In this document: piece by piece, positions 25,223 to 34,518 of the stretch
How positions within the stretch are numbered: position 1 is the stretch's first letter
Layout of the letters: the number at the start of each line of letters is the position of its first letter
Source: an uncultured Oscillibacter sp.
GTDB taxonomy: Bacteria > Bacillota > Clostridia > Oscillospirales > Oscillospiraceae
Direction: 5' to 3'
Length of the DNA stretch: 64,000 bases
NCBI GenBank assembly: GCA_910583785.1
Contig: CAJTZK010000004.1
Location: forward strand, 62,001 to 126,000
Program-made: the position numbers and the translations under genes
Notes under the pieces: model-generated
The model's database searches: none
What the model was told of the DNA's origin: nothing
Seen by the model: only the letters and a program-made list of their open reading frames with translations

Positions 25223-25885
25223 CCATTATTTATGTCTGGGTAGTTTGGAATAGCTCCGCATTCCTTCAAAATCAAACACATCCATGAAATGATGAGCGAT
25301 TTTAACTTCCAGAGGTTTACCCTCTTTTGCTACGCCTGGGTTGCATGAGCGCTGGGCACTTGGTTCTCTTCCGTAAACTTATACAGGCTATCGGTATCAA
25401 GCTGGGGCGTTTCTGTGTGTTTCTTCTCTGCGGAAATGTAGCTTCCAGCATTGGCTTCTCCTGTTCCTTCTGTTTGCGATTTTCAAAACGGCCTCTGGCT
25501 GGTCTTCTATTCATAGTCACCGGGGAACTTGGCAAACTGATTACCGGGCAGCTTGCCAGAACCGATTGTCCCCTAGGAGCTTTTACTAAGGCTGACGTTA
25601 AAAGGCAGGCCAGTCGCGAAATCCCGGCAGGCGGAGTGTGCCCTGTATGTTAATTAATGATCTCTTATCCGGGGATCTGTAGCAACCGTTAGTATCTAGC
25701 CGTCGGTATAAGAAGATTGGATTCCTTAGTTCCGTTATCTGCCGTGCCGGAGCCGTCCATCGGAAACCGTTTGCTGGGTTAAATAGATCGACGATAGGTG
25801 TTGTATTTCGTATGCAAATTTCCTAAGAAAAAGAATCCCCCCTCTTACATTATAACCACCAAGCGCAGTTTTCTGCCGCATACGA
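25223..25885. other. AT-richer intergenic stretch with broken minus-strand coding debris
   Basis: No intact gene. On the minus strand the three frames take turns in giving protein-like text: LPGNQFAKFPGDYE (about 25494-25541), then RPARGRFENRKQKEQEKPM or, one frame over, EKKHTETPQLDTDSLYKF, and finally KPLEVKIAHHFMDVFDFEG ending near 25229. This looks like one gene destroyed by frameshifts, with codon use unlike the neighbours. I do not recognise it. From 25650 to 25885 nothing is seen except AT-rich sequence leading to the kinase promoter. Confidence 0.4.
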
Positions 25886-25915
25886 TTGACACGGTTAGGG
25901 GGCGCATGGTATTAT
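25886..25915 (+). promoter_or_regulatory. Promoter of the hybrid histidine kinase pair
   Basis: TTGACA (25886-25891), 18-nt spacer, TATTAT (25910-25915). It leaves a leader of about 140 nt before the chosen start of the first kinase. Confidence 0.78.
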
Positions 25916-26058
25916 GACACAGATTTTTATGGTTTTTATGGCGAGCTGCGGGGACGAAGCGGAAAGCCACCAGCGTTTTGAAACCGCACTTTCCGGAAAA
26001 GCGTCTTTGCCCATGGGGAATGATAGACTGGGAACCGGTCGATATGGAGGACAGGCAT

Positions 26059-28638
26059 ATGGATTATTCAGGGGAGCTTTTGGAACGGGCTGGGGCGGGC
26101 GCTCCCGCCGCCGGAACCCATGAGCGGCACAGCGGTATACAAAGCGTCCAGAATCTGGAGGCTGTCATTAACGAGGGCCTTCGTGTCGCCCTGCTGGAGG
26201 AGACACCGGACCAGTCGCTGGAGGTACTGCTGAAGCATCTGGGAAGCGCGCTGAACGGGGAGCGGACCTACATATTCGAGCAGAATGAGTCCGGCGGCGA
26301 TGACAATACCTACGAATGGGTGGCCGACGGGGTGGAGCCGGAAAAGGAGAGCCTCCAAAACGTCCCTGCGGAGGTGTGCGCAAGCTGGTACCGGAAGTTC
26401 GGCGTCGGCAAGCACATCGTCATAGAAAGCCTGGAGGATATCCGGGAGACGGACCCGCTTCAATATGAGAACCTGAAGCGCCAGGGCGTTCATTCCCTGG
26501 TGGTGGTCCCCCTGTATGACGGCAAACGGATCATCGGCTTTTACGGTGTGGACAATCCTCTGCGGTCGCTGGAATACGCGTCAAATATGCTCCAGACCGC
26601 GGCGTACTTTATCGTCTCCTCCCTGAAGCGGCGGAACCTGGTCCGGGAGCTTCAAAAGCGGAGCTATAAGGTGCTCCACGCCCTCAGCGTGGACTACCTG
26701 GGCATTTATGAGGTGAACTTCGACACGGGCGAATGCGAGGTTTACCGCAGCAGCAGGCAGATGGCGGTGGATTGGGCGGCCAATTTCCAGGATGGCTATG
26801 AGGCGGCCATGGAGCGCTATATCTCCGGGTATGTGGTTCCCCGGGACCAGGAGAGGCTCCGTATGGTGACGGAGAAGCGCTATGTGCTCGCCCGGCTCCG
26901 GAGCAAGAAAAAGTTCTCGGTCCGGTACCAGGTGAAAGACAGCTCCTCCGGACTAAAGCACATGGAAATTCATTTCTCGGCCACGGAGAATACAGCGGCG
27001 GAGAACTGCGCGATTTTCGCGCAGCGGGACGTCAACGCCCTTGTGGAGCAGGAGGAGAAATACAAGCTGGAGGCCAGGCAGAGCCTGGAGGATATCCTGG
27101 AGGGAGCCCGGACCGGAATCTGGACGATTGAGCTGGAAGAGGGCTGCCCGCCGAGAATGTACGCGGACCGGACCATGCGGATTCTCCTGGGCGTGCCGGA
27201 CGAGATCGGGCCGGAGGAATGCTACCAGCACTGGTTTGCGGGCGTCGAGCCGGATTACGTGGAGATGGTGGAGGAATCCGTGCAGGAGATGCTGAAAGGC
27301 GGGCGCGCGGAGGTGGTTTATCCCTGGAACCATCCGGAGCTGGGGAAGATCTATGTCCGCTGCGGCGGCGTACCGGACAAGTCCTTCAAGAAATCCGGCG
27401 CCAGCCTGAACGGATACCATCAGGACATCACGGAGACTATGGTGACGCGGAAGAAGCAGGAGCAGTCCATCATGGAGCTCCTGGAGCGGGTGCGGCAGGC
27501 GAACTCGGCAAAGAGCGAATTCCTCTCCCACATGTCCCACGATCTCCGCACGCCCATCAACGGAATCCTGGGGATGCTGTCCATCCTGGAAAAAAGCCAG
27601 GACGACGTGGAGCGGCAGAGGGCTTGCCGGAAGAAAATCCGTGTGTCCACGGAGCACCTGCTGTCCCTGGTGAACGACGTTCTCCAGGTCAGCAAGCTGG
27701 AGAGCGGGAGGCCCGCGGCGGTGGAGGAGCCCTTTAACCTCCACGATGTACTGGAGGACTGCGTCACCATCCTGTCCCCCCTGGCGGAGGAGCGGGGAAT
27801 CCGGCTGGAACTGGAGGATTCCGGGCTGCGGCACAGCCGGGTCATGGGGAATCCCCTGCATTTGAAACAAATCCTGACGAATGTCATGGACAATGCGCTC
27901 CGGTATAACCGCCCGCATGGCGCCGTCTTTGTCCGGGCGGAAGAGGCCGCCTTCCAGGACGGGACGCTGCGCTGCCGTTTTGTCGTCGAAGACACTGGAA
28001 TCGGCATGGGAGAGGATTTCAAGGAGCACATTTTTGAGCCCTTCACCCAGGAACACCAGGACGCGAGAACGAATTATAACGGCGTGGGGCTGGGCATGTC
28101 CATTGTAAAGAAACTGGTGGACCAGATGAAGGGAACTGTGGAGATCGACAGCCGGGTTGGCAAGGGCAGCGTGGTCCGGATAACGCTGCCCCTCCGGGCC
28201 GATGAGGCGGGGACCGGAGCTCCCGCAGACGAGGCTTGGAAGATGCCGGGCAACATTGCCGGGATGCGCGTGCTCCTGGTGGAGGACAACGAGATCAACC
28301 GTGAAATCGTGGAGTACATTCTCCGGGACGCGGGCGTGGAGGTTGTGACCGCCAATAACGGAAAAGCCGCCGTGGACGCCTTCACGGCGGCGGAACCCGG
28401 GGCGTTTGACTGCGTGCTCATGGATTTGATGATGCCTGTGATGAGTGGCTATGAGGCGGCGCGGGTGATCCGCGGCCTGGACCGGAGGGACGCGGAAACC
28501 GTGCCCATCATCGCCCTGTCGGCCAACGCCTTCGACGAGGACATTGCGCTGGCAAAGGACGCGGGGATGAACGAACATTTGGCAAAGCCCGTGGACATGC
28601 GCAAAATGTTCCAAGCCATGAGCCGTCTGAGAGGCTGA
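26059..28638 (+). CDS. Cytosolic GAF/PAS hybrid histidine kinase
   Basis: A sensor kinase with attached receiver. The frame opens earlier, but ATG 26059 (MDYSGELLERAG) follows GGAGG by 8 nt, giving 859 aa. It has no membrane helix. Order: GAF-like domain (about 25-190, EVLLKHLGSALNGERTYIF), two PAS-like segments (about 200-450), and a HisKA box FLSHMSHDLRTPINGI with phospho-acceptor His at about 494. The HATPase has N box NVMDNALRYN and G boxes EDTGIGMG and GVGLGMSIV. The C-terminal receiver has acidic pair VEDNE, phospho-acceptor Asp at about 789 (LMDLMMP) and Lys in HLAKP. No DNA-binding or cyclase output is present, so a phosphotransfer partner or protein-protein output is expected. A second hybrid kinase follows 57 bp later. 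Confidence 0.9.
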   Translation: MDYSGELLERAGAGAPAAGTHERHSGIQSVQNLEAVINEGLRVALLEETPDQSLEVLLKHLGSALNGERTYIFEQNESGGDDNTYEWVADGVEPEKESLQNVPAEVCASWYRKFGVGKHIVIESLEDIRETDPLQYENLKRQGVHSLVVVPLYDGKRIIGFYGVDNPLRSLEYASNMLQTAAYFIVSSLKRRNLVRELQKRSYKVLHALSVDYLGIYEVNFDTGECEVYRSSRQMAVDWAANFQDGYEAAMERYISGYVVPRDQERLRMVTEKRYVLARLRSKKKFSVRYQVKDSSSGLKHMEIHFSATENTAAENCAIFAQRDVNALVEQEEKYKLEARQSLEDILEGARTGIWTIELEEGCPPRMYADRTMRILLGVPDEIGPEECYQHWFAGVEPDYVEMVEESVQEMLKGGRAEVVYPWNHPELGKIYVRCGGVPDKSFKKSGASLNGYHQDITETMVTRKKQEQSIMELLERVRQANSAKSEFLSHMSHDLRTPINGILGMLSILEKSQDDVERQRACRKKIRVSTEHLLSLVNDVLQVSKLESGRPAAVEEPFNLHDVLEDCVTILSPLAEERGIRLELEDSGLRHSRVMGNPLHLKQILTNVMDNALRYNRPHGAVFVRAEEAAFQDGTLRCRFVVEDTGIGMGEDFKEHIFEPFTQEHQDARTNYNGVGLGMSIVKKLVDQMKGTVEIDSRVGKGSVVRITLPLRADEAGTGAPADEAWKMPGNIAGMRVLLVEDNEINREIVEYILRDAGVEVVTANNGKAAVDAFTAAEPGAFDCVLMDLMMPVMSGYEAARVIRGLDRRDAETVPIIALSANAFDEDIALAKDAGMNEHLAKPVDMRKMFQAMSRLRG

Positions 28639-28695
28639 GGGAAACGGCGGACGGCCGGACCGCGTATAAGTTAAAAACGGTGGAGAGGGAAAAGT

Positions 28696-31266
28696 ATGAA
28701 AAGCAAGGCTTTGCCGCGTTCGTTCAAGATCGGCGTAGCGGTAATTATTTGTTTCACGGTTTTGGTGTTTTCCTTTCTCGGAATGTCCATTCACAATATG
28801 AGTGAACGTACGATTGAGGATATCGGTACCGCGTACATGGCCGGAATGAACGAGCAGGTATCGTTGCACTTTGAGACGATTATTGAACTCCGCCTGACGA
28901 TGGCGGAATCCATCGCGCACATTGCAGCGGGGGACGGGAATTCCGGTTACGGCCCGAAGGAAGAAATTGAATACGGCGCAAGGGCCAGGCATTTTTTGTG
29001 CGCCGCCCTGTATTCCCCCAGTGGCGAAATGGAAATGATCTACGGCGATCCCTTGGAGCTCAAGCATCCGGAGCCATTTCTGGAGAGCCTGCGGAACGGG
29101 GAGCGGAAGACGGCGTCCGCGGTTGACAGCGGCGGGGAGGGCGTGATCCTGTTCGGCGTCCCCTGTGAATATCCCATGTCCGGCGGAGGTACCAGCCTCG
29201 CCATGGTCGTGGGGCTCTCTACCCGGTATATGGGCGAGGTCCTCTTCCTGGATTCAGACGATTCCCTGAGTTATTCCTTCGTCATACGGAAGGACGGCAG
29301 CTACGTTGTCGGAAACGAAAAAGACGCCCACGAGAACTATTTTGACAGGCTCGCCAGCGTTTTTGAGGGCCAGGACCAGGAGGCCGCGTCCTACATTGAC
29401 CAGCTGGCGGAGGCCATGGGCGCGAATGAGGACTATTCCGCCATTCTGCAAAACGGCGGGTCCCGCCGCCACCTGTACTGCACCAGCCTCCCCTACTGCG
29501 ATTGGTATCTGGTAACGGTCCTCCCCTTTGATAAGCTGGATTCTGCGATCGCGGGGATGAGCAGCCATTGGCTGATCATTGTTTACGCCGCTTCTTCCGC
29601 AATCATCGCCATGCTCCTCTACATATTCTTCCAGTACTTGAAGCTGTTCCGGGAACAGGTATCCGAATTGAAGCGCATGAACGCGGAAATGGACACGGCC
29701 CGGAAAGACGCGGAAAGGGCGCGGAAGGAGGCGGAACAGGCCAATACGGCCAAGCAGGACTTCCTCTCCAGCATGAGCCACGATATACGCACCCCGATGA
29801 ATGCAATCATCGGGATGACCTCCTTGGCCATAGACCATGCGGATAATCCGGGGCAGGTCCAGGATTACCTGCGTAAAATTGACCTGTCCAGCAAGCACCT
29901 GCTGGGACTGATCAACGACGTCCTGGATATATCCAAGATTGAAAGCGGCAAAATGGCGCTGAACCTTGAGACGGTGTCTTTGCGGGAGGTGATGGACTGC
30001 GTTGTCAATATGATGCAGCCCCAGGTCAAGGCGAAAAACCAGCAGTTCGACGCGGCTGCCTACGAAATCCTTTCGGAAGATGTGGTCTGTGACAGCGTGC
30101 GGCTGAACCAGGTGCTGATCAACCTGCTGGGAAACGCCGTCAAATTTACTCCGGAAAACGGCTCGGTTGAAGTGGCGGTGTACCAGGAGGCGCTTCCAGA
30201 GGCGCCCTCCCGCGTCCGCACCCATTTCCTGGTAAAGGATACGGGAATTGGAATGTCGCAAGCGTACCAAAAGGTAATATTTGAATCCTTCAGCAGGGAG
30301 GACAACACCCGGGTGCAGAAGACCGAGGGTTCCGGGCTCGGCATGACGATTACGAAGTGCATTGTGGACGCCATGGGAGGCTCCATTTCCGTCCACAGCG
30401 AACAGGGCAAGGGCAGCGAGTTCCACGTGGTCCTCGACCTGGAAAAGGCGCCGGGGCGGGAGCTGGAGGCACCGCTGCCGGACTGGAACGTGCTGGTGGT
30501 TGACGGCGATGAACGCTTGTGCGCCAGTGCGGCCAGCGCGTTAGAATCCATCGGCATCCGCTCCGGATGGTGCCGGAGCGCGGAGCGGGCATTGGAATGG
30601 ATTGCGGAGGGCCGCTATCAGCTGGTCCTGCTGGGATGGAAACCGCTGGACATGAATGGAATCGAGACCGCCCGGGCAATCCGGCAGAACTGCGGGGAAG
30701 GCGGCCCGGCGGTGCTGCTCCTGGCGTGCGACTGGAGCGGGATCGAAGACGAGGCCAGGGAAGCGGGGATTTCCGGCTTTATTTCCAAACCGCTGTTCCC
30801 GTCCACTTTGTCCGGCGCGCTAAGCGCGTTTGCCGGGAGAGGCGGCGAAGAAGCCGCCAGCGCCGAAAAGGCGGTTGAGCAGCGACTCCGGGGGAAGCGC
30901 ATTTTGTTGGCGGAGGATAACGAACTCAACTGGGAAGTGGCCAGGGAAATGCTCTCTGTCCTTGAAATGGAACTGGACTGGGTTGAGAACGGCCAGGCGT
31001 GTGTCGCGCGGTTTGAGAAATCCCCGGCTGGGTATTATGACGCGATTCTGATGGACGTGAGGATGCCTGTCATGGACGGCTACGAGGCCACTGCGGCCAT
31101 CCGAGGGCTGGAGCGGGGGGACGCGGATATTCCCATTATCGCAATGACGGCCGACGCGTTCTCAGAAGATATTCAGAAGTGTTTAGAGCGGGGCATGAAT
31201 GACCATTTGGCAAAGCCGATTGACGTCCAGGCCGTCGCCAGCAAGCTAAAAAAATATTTAAACTAA
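28696..31266 (+). CDS. Membrane hybrid histidine kinase with one degenerate and one intact receiver
   Basis: An 856-aa sensor kinase. Two membrane helices (about 9-33 and 291-317) bracket a ~250-residue extracytosolic sensor, probably Cache-like. A coiled linker leads to HisKA (FLSSMSHDIRTPMNAI, His about 362) and HATPase (NLLGNAVKFTP; DTGIGMS; GSGLGMTI). The first receiver (about 600-720) has VVDGDE but Gly647 in LVLLGWKPLDMNG where the phospho-acceptor Asp belongs, so it cannot be phosphorylated normally. The second receiver (about 735-856) is complete (AEDNE, Asp787 in LMDVRMP, HLAKP). Same operon as the previous kinase; no output domain on either. Confidence 0.9.
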   Translation: MKSKALPRSFKIGVAVIICFTVLVFSFLGMSIHNMSERTIEDIGTAYMAGMNEQVSLHFETIIELRLTMAESIAHIAAGDGNSGYGPKEEIEYGARARHFLCAALYSPSGEMEMIYGDPLELKHPEPFLESLRNGERKTASAVDSGGEGVILFGVPCEYPMSGGGTSLAMVVGLSTRYMGEVLFLDSDDSLSYSFVIRKDGSYVVGNEKDAHENYFDRLASVFEGQDQEAASYIDQLAEAMGANEDYSAILQNGGSRRHLYCTSLPYCDWYLVTVLPFDKLDSAIAGMSSHWLIIVYAASSAIIAMLLYIFFQYLKLFREQVSELKRMNAEMDTARKDAERARKEAEQANTAKQDFLSSMSHDIRTPMNAIIGMTSLAIDHADNPGQVQDYLRKIDLSSKHLLGLINDVLDISKIESGKMALNLETVSLREVMDCVVNMMQPQVKAKNQQFDAAAYEILSEDVVCDSVRLNQVLINLLGNAVKFTPENGSVEVAVYQEALPEAPSRVRTHFLVKDTGIGMSQAYQKVIFESFSREDNTRVQKTEGSGLGMTITKCIVDAMGGSISVHSEQGKGSEFHVVLDLEKAPGRELEAPLPDWNVLVVDGDERLCASAASALESIGIRSGWCRSAERALEWIAEGRYQLVLLGWKPLDMNGIETARAIRQNCGEGGPAVLLLACDWSGIEDEAREAGISGFISKPLFPSTLSGALSAFAGRGGEEAASAEKAVEQRLRGKRILLAEDNELNWEVAREMLSVLEMELDWVENGQACVARFEKSPAGYYDAILMDVRMPVMDGYEATAAIRGLERGDADIPIIAMTADAFSEDIQKCLERGMNDHLAKPIDVQAVASKLKKYLN

Positions 31267-31313
31267 AGGGCTCTGGACAGCCATCCCGCCGGAGGGGGAG
31301 GCGGAACGGGCAA

Positions 31314-31341
31314 GGGCTCCGGCATATGCCGGAGCCCGTTT
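31314..31341 (+). terminator. Terminator-like palindrome after the kinase pair
   Basis: A perfect 24-nt palindrome (arms 31314-31325 / 31326-31337) followed by GTTTG. The stem is strong but the T-tail poor, 48 bp after the second kinase stop. Confidence 0.5.
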
Positions 31342-32130
31342 GCTGGAGGCTGTCCGCCCCAGGCCCTTGCCAGGACCGGCGCGGCTGCGCCGATCCTTTT
31401 CCGTGCTCCCGGCAGCCGCGTGCCGCCGCAAAAAGCCCGCCCGGCTTTGCTTCCCGCCGCCGTGGAAAGCTGGACCTGTTCCCTTGCGGTTCCATTTCCC
31501 CAGCGGACTACTTGCCCGCAAAGGCCGCCGCCTCTTGGAGGCAAGGCACAAGGGCCGCGCAGGTTCCAGGAGTGCGCGGGGAGCCCCGGCGCAGGGAGGA
31601 GAAAGGACGCCATCGTGATTCCTGCTGGCGGTTAAGGTGTTCCCAGTCTCGATCGGGGCAAAATTCGTCCCGTATGGACTGCCGCCCCGGAGCAGTACTC
31701 GCCAGGGGAACCCCGTGCGGGCGGCCCTTCTGGCTTCGGGGATTTTGAAAGATAGGGATATGATCCGCTCGGCTTTTGCAATTGCTGTTTTCATGGCCGC
31801 ACTGGAAAAGAAGCGGTGCTTTTGGCAGCTACGGGTTCAAGCCTTGGAATGCTGAGTATTTTTATGATGTTTATCAGCTTGCACTTCGCGCTAATACGGG
31901 GCGTAAGACCGGAAGTGAAGAGAAAAATTTGGCGGCAATGTGCTGATGAAAGACCCTCTGTGACTTTTCCGGGGTGGATGGCGGCTCATACAGAGCCGCC
32001 ATTTATAGTTCTCCTCTGCTATATCGTGGGCGGTGAGGGCAATATAGAGAGTTCCCATTATGCTGGGGACTTTGGATAGCATCTTCAGCAGGTATTTTTT
32101 GGTGTTGCAGATATACCAGCGCCTGGATAT
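31342..32130. other. Gene-poor stretch between kinases and DUF4127 gene
   Basis: About 800 bp with no convincing gene. The first 350 bp are GC-rich with only overlapping, mutually exclusive frames. Around 31760-31945 a plus-strand frame reads YGFKPWNAEYFYDVYQLAL..., and around 31990-32130 the minus strand reads protein-like text (MLSKVPSIMGTLYIAL); both may be fragments of lost genes. A 10-bp hairpin with loop ATACA sits at 31978-32002, followed by TTTATAG. I recognise none of these pieces. Confidence 0.4.
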
Positions 32131-32162
32131 GAAAAACACCGCAGGCTTTTCAAAGCCTGCGG
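32131..32162 (-). terminator. Probable terminator of the DUF4127 gene
   Basis: On the minus strand an 11-bp perfect stem (32152-32162 / 32139-32149) is followed by TGTTTTTC. It lies about 145 nt beyond the stop, which is rather far. Confidence 0.5.
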
Positions 32163-32307
32163 CGTTGGAAGGGACGTGAAAACGAGCAGCGTCTTGCGGG
32201 CGATTCCCGCTTCTGCGGTTTTCAACAATCGTAATTTTGCGGAAGAAATTCTGTGCTTTTTATGGTAGTGGCCTAACAAACGGCGGGCTTTTCCGCACTC
32301 CAGGGCA

Positions 32308-34086
32308 TCACTGGAACTCTCCCAGCCGGATGTCCATGCCGATTTCGAAGGCCCGGTCCCAGGGAAAGCGGTAGTTCTCCAAGGCGATGCCGCCCCAATG
32401 CCGCTCTCCGGCTTTTGCGTCAGGAGAGATGGAGGAGAGAAACGCGCTCCGCTCCAGATTGCGGATGACAGGGGCGGTCTCCTGCTCCATGCCCTCTTCC
32501 AGGCGCTGGAGCAGGTCCTCCCGGTCCAGCTCCGGGGACCAGAAGTTGTTGGCGTCCCCGCCCAGATCGTTTCGGATATAGGCCAGCAGGCCGTTCCGGA
32601 CCACGCCTTTGTAGCAGAAGTCCTTGAGAATGCTGTCCGCCAGGGACCGGGCCCAGGCCCGGTCCATTGCGTCGGTGTTGTCCTCATTTCTCAAAACGGC
32701 GTACCGGGCCACGCCATGGCTCAATGCCGTGCCCGTGACGATGGCCATGTCCAGCATACCGGAGTAGGCCAGGAGATACCCCAGCTCCGCCTGTTTGGTC
32801 AGGGCATCGTAGACCGCCGTGCCATAGGTCCCGTTGCTGGCGTCGATCAAAATGGTGGGCATCTGCTGTTTTCGGCTGTCCTCCAGCGCCTGGAGAAGTC
32901 GGCTGATATACGCCTGCTTTTGGGTTTCGTCCTTTGGCTGGGTCAGGACGAAGATATACATTCCGGCGGCTTGGTTACACGGGAGCAGATCGAAGAACTG
33001 GTTGTGCTCCTCCACGATCTTCCACAGGGGCTGGAAGTCATACTCACAGGCGGGCTGGTCATACGTATCGCCGAAGTAATCTACGATGACGCTGACTCCC
33101 TGCCAGCCCGTCTCATCCAGGTACATCCGGGCCACGGCCTTAAAGGCCAGGTCGTCCACCCCGGAGAGGAGCCAGTCCCATTGCCTACCGTCCTCCCCGG
33201 TCCGGATGCCCTGCCGGAGGAAGGCAATCTCGTTTTTCTGGATACAGTCCTCCAGGGAGGAATCGTCGATGCCCATGAGAAGCCGGAAATTCTCGTGCCC
33301 CGGCTTGCGCAGGGTGTCCTGTACCACGTAGGAGAGGAGCAGCTTCCGCTCCCGGGAGTTTATGTGCCCGAGGGCGGCCTCATAGGTGCCTTCCGCCTTG
33401 GCCTGGGCACGGAGGTCCTCTCCGTTGGGGCCCTGCCAGTAGCTCTCGCCGATGTCCTCCAGGTTCAGCGCGGCCCCCTCCAGGGTCCGCCGGGGCAGGG
33501 CGCCGAAGGCCCGGATGGCATGGTATTCCTCCAGGGTTCCCCCCTCATAGCCCACGGTGGGGGCCAGCCGCATGACGGAATCCAGCAGCCAGACGACATT
33601 ATTTTCATCGGCGGAGAGGGCCGTCAAAAGCTTCTCCAGCATGGAGTGCACCTGAACGGTCCCGCCGCCGGGAAGCTCGATGTCGTACCCTGTCATAGAC
33701 CGGGAAGCTACCAGCCCCCCGGAGTGCAGCTGGTCCAGGGAGAGAATATAGCGGTCGCACCCCGCCTCCTCCTGCTCCAGCACCCAGGTGAACAGGGACC
33801 AGGGCTCCCCCCGCTGGAGGCTGTCAAAGTTTTTCGGCTGGCCGTCCAGGGCCGTGCGGTACAGGACCTTCTCCGGCATGGCCAGGGCATAGCCCAGGGA
33901 CTCCGCCAGATACACCACCCGCTCCACGTTGTCGGGCCGGTCATCCAGGGGCACGTAGGCGATCGTCTTCCCCGGCCCGGCCCCGGCGGGCTCCGGGTAG
34001 GGCAGGGGCTCCGTCCGCCGGGGGGCGCAGCCCGCCAGCAGGGCCAGGGCCAGGGCCACCGCCCAAAGGCGCTTCACTCGTTTCAT
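32308..34086 (-). CDS. DUF4127 family lipoprotein
   Basis: A 592-aa exported protein of unknown function. The N-terminus MKRVKRLWAVALALALLAGC is a lipoprotein signal with lipobox LLAGC. The mature start has the DUF4127 hallmark IAYVPLDDRPDNVERV, and later segments fit the family (YILSLDQLHSGGLVASR; LLMGIDDSSLEDC; ILIDASNGTYGTAVYDAL). The family is common in gut Firmicutes, and no activity is established as far as I know. AGGAGG sits 9 nt before the ATG. It follows ybaB on the same strand but is separated from it by a terminator, so attenuation or partial read-through from dnaX-ybaB is possible. Confidence 0.88.
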   Translation of the reverse strand: MKRVKRLWAVALALALLAGCAPRRTEPLPYPEPAGAGPGKTIAYVPLDDRPDNVERVVYLAESLGYALAMPEKVLYRTALDGQPKNFDSLQRGEPWSLFTWVLEQEEAGCDRYILSLDQLHSGGLVASRSMTGYDIELPGGGTVQVHSMLEKLLTALSADENNVVWLLDSVMRLAPTVGYEGGTLEEYHAIRAFGALPRRTLEGAALNLEDIGESYWQGPNGEDLRAQAKAEGTYEAALGHINSRERKLLLSYVVQDTLRKPGHENFRLLMGIDDSSLEDCIQKNEIAFLRQGIRTGEDGRQWDWLLSGVDDLAFKAVARMYLDETGWQGVSVIVDYFGDTYDQPACEYDFQPLWKIVEEHNQFFDLLPCNQAAGMYIFVLTQPKDETQKQAYISRLLQALEDSRKQQMPTILIDASNGTYGTAVYDALTKQAELGYLLAYSGMLDMAIVTGTALSHGVARYAVLRNEDNTDAMDRAWARSLADSILKDFCYKGVVRNGLLAYIRNDLGGDANNFWSPELDREDLLQRLEEGMEQETAPVIRNLERSAFLSSISPDAKAGERHWGGIALENYRFPWDRAFEIGMDIRLGEFQ

Positions 34087-34100
34087 AAAACCTCCTTGAA

Positions 34101-34129
34101 AAGAGGCGGGACCGTTCCCCGGTCCCGCC
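34101..34129 (-). terminator. Terminator after dnaX-ybaB
   Basis: On the minus strand a 9-bp GC stem (34121-34129 / 34105-34113) with 7-nt loop is followed by TCTTTT. It lies 7 bp after the ybaB stop, and the DUF4127 ribosome binding site follows almost at once. Confidence 0.8.
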
Positions 34130-34135
34130 CTTCGC

Positions 34136-34504
34136 TTAAATGCCCAGTCCCCCCAGGTTCAGCCCCCCGGTGATGCTGTCCATGGCCTTGTCCATGGCGT
34201 CCCCGGCCTGGCGCAGGGCCTCGTTGACAGCGGAGACCACCAGGTCCTGGAGCATCTCCACGTCCCCGGGGTCCACGGCTTCGGGCTGGATGGTGAGGGA
34301 GGTCAATTCCTTTTTGCCGCTGGCCACGGCCTCCACCGCGCCGCCGCCGGCGCTGGCGGTAAAGGAGCGGTTTTCCACCTCGGTCTGGGCGGCGTTCATA
34401 GCCTCCTGCATCTGGGCGATCTGCTGCTGGACGGCGGCCTGGCGCTGTGCGCCGGTGGCCTTCATATTGCCGCTGGTGAATCCGCGGCGGGCGCTGTAAC
34501 CCAT
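34136..34504 (-). CDS. YbaB/EbfC nucleoid-associated protein
   Basis: A small DNA-binding, nucleoid-associated protein of the YbaB/EbfC family, commonly encoded after dnaX and before recR. The 122-aa product has the family core QQQIAQMQEAMNAAQTEVENRSF, then GGGAVEAVASGKKELTSLTI and the C-terminal helix DLVVSAVNEALRQA, ending in the glycine-rich tail GGLNLGGLGI. AAGGAG precedes the ATG, and the gene follows dnaX by 14 bp. recR is not the next gene here; a terminator follows instead. Confidence 0.93.
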   Translation of the reverse strand: MGYSARRGFTSGNMKATGAQRQAAVQQQIAQMQEAMNAAQTEVENRSFTASAGGGAVEAVASGKKELTSLTIQPEAVDPGDVEMLQDLVVSAVNEALRQAGDAMDKAMDSITGGLNLGGLGI

Positions 34505-34518
34505 CGTGTGTTTCTCCT

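Noticed and set aside
31258..31794. Several overlapping frames of 90-178 codons after the second kinase
   Set aside because: They overlap on both strands, have low-complexity composition and no start signals; treated as non-coding GC-rich DNA.
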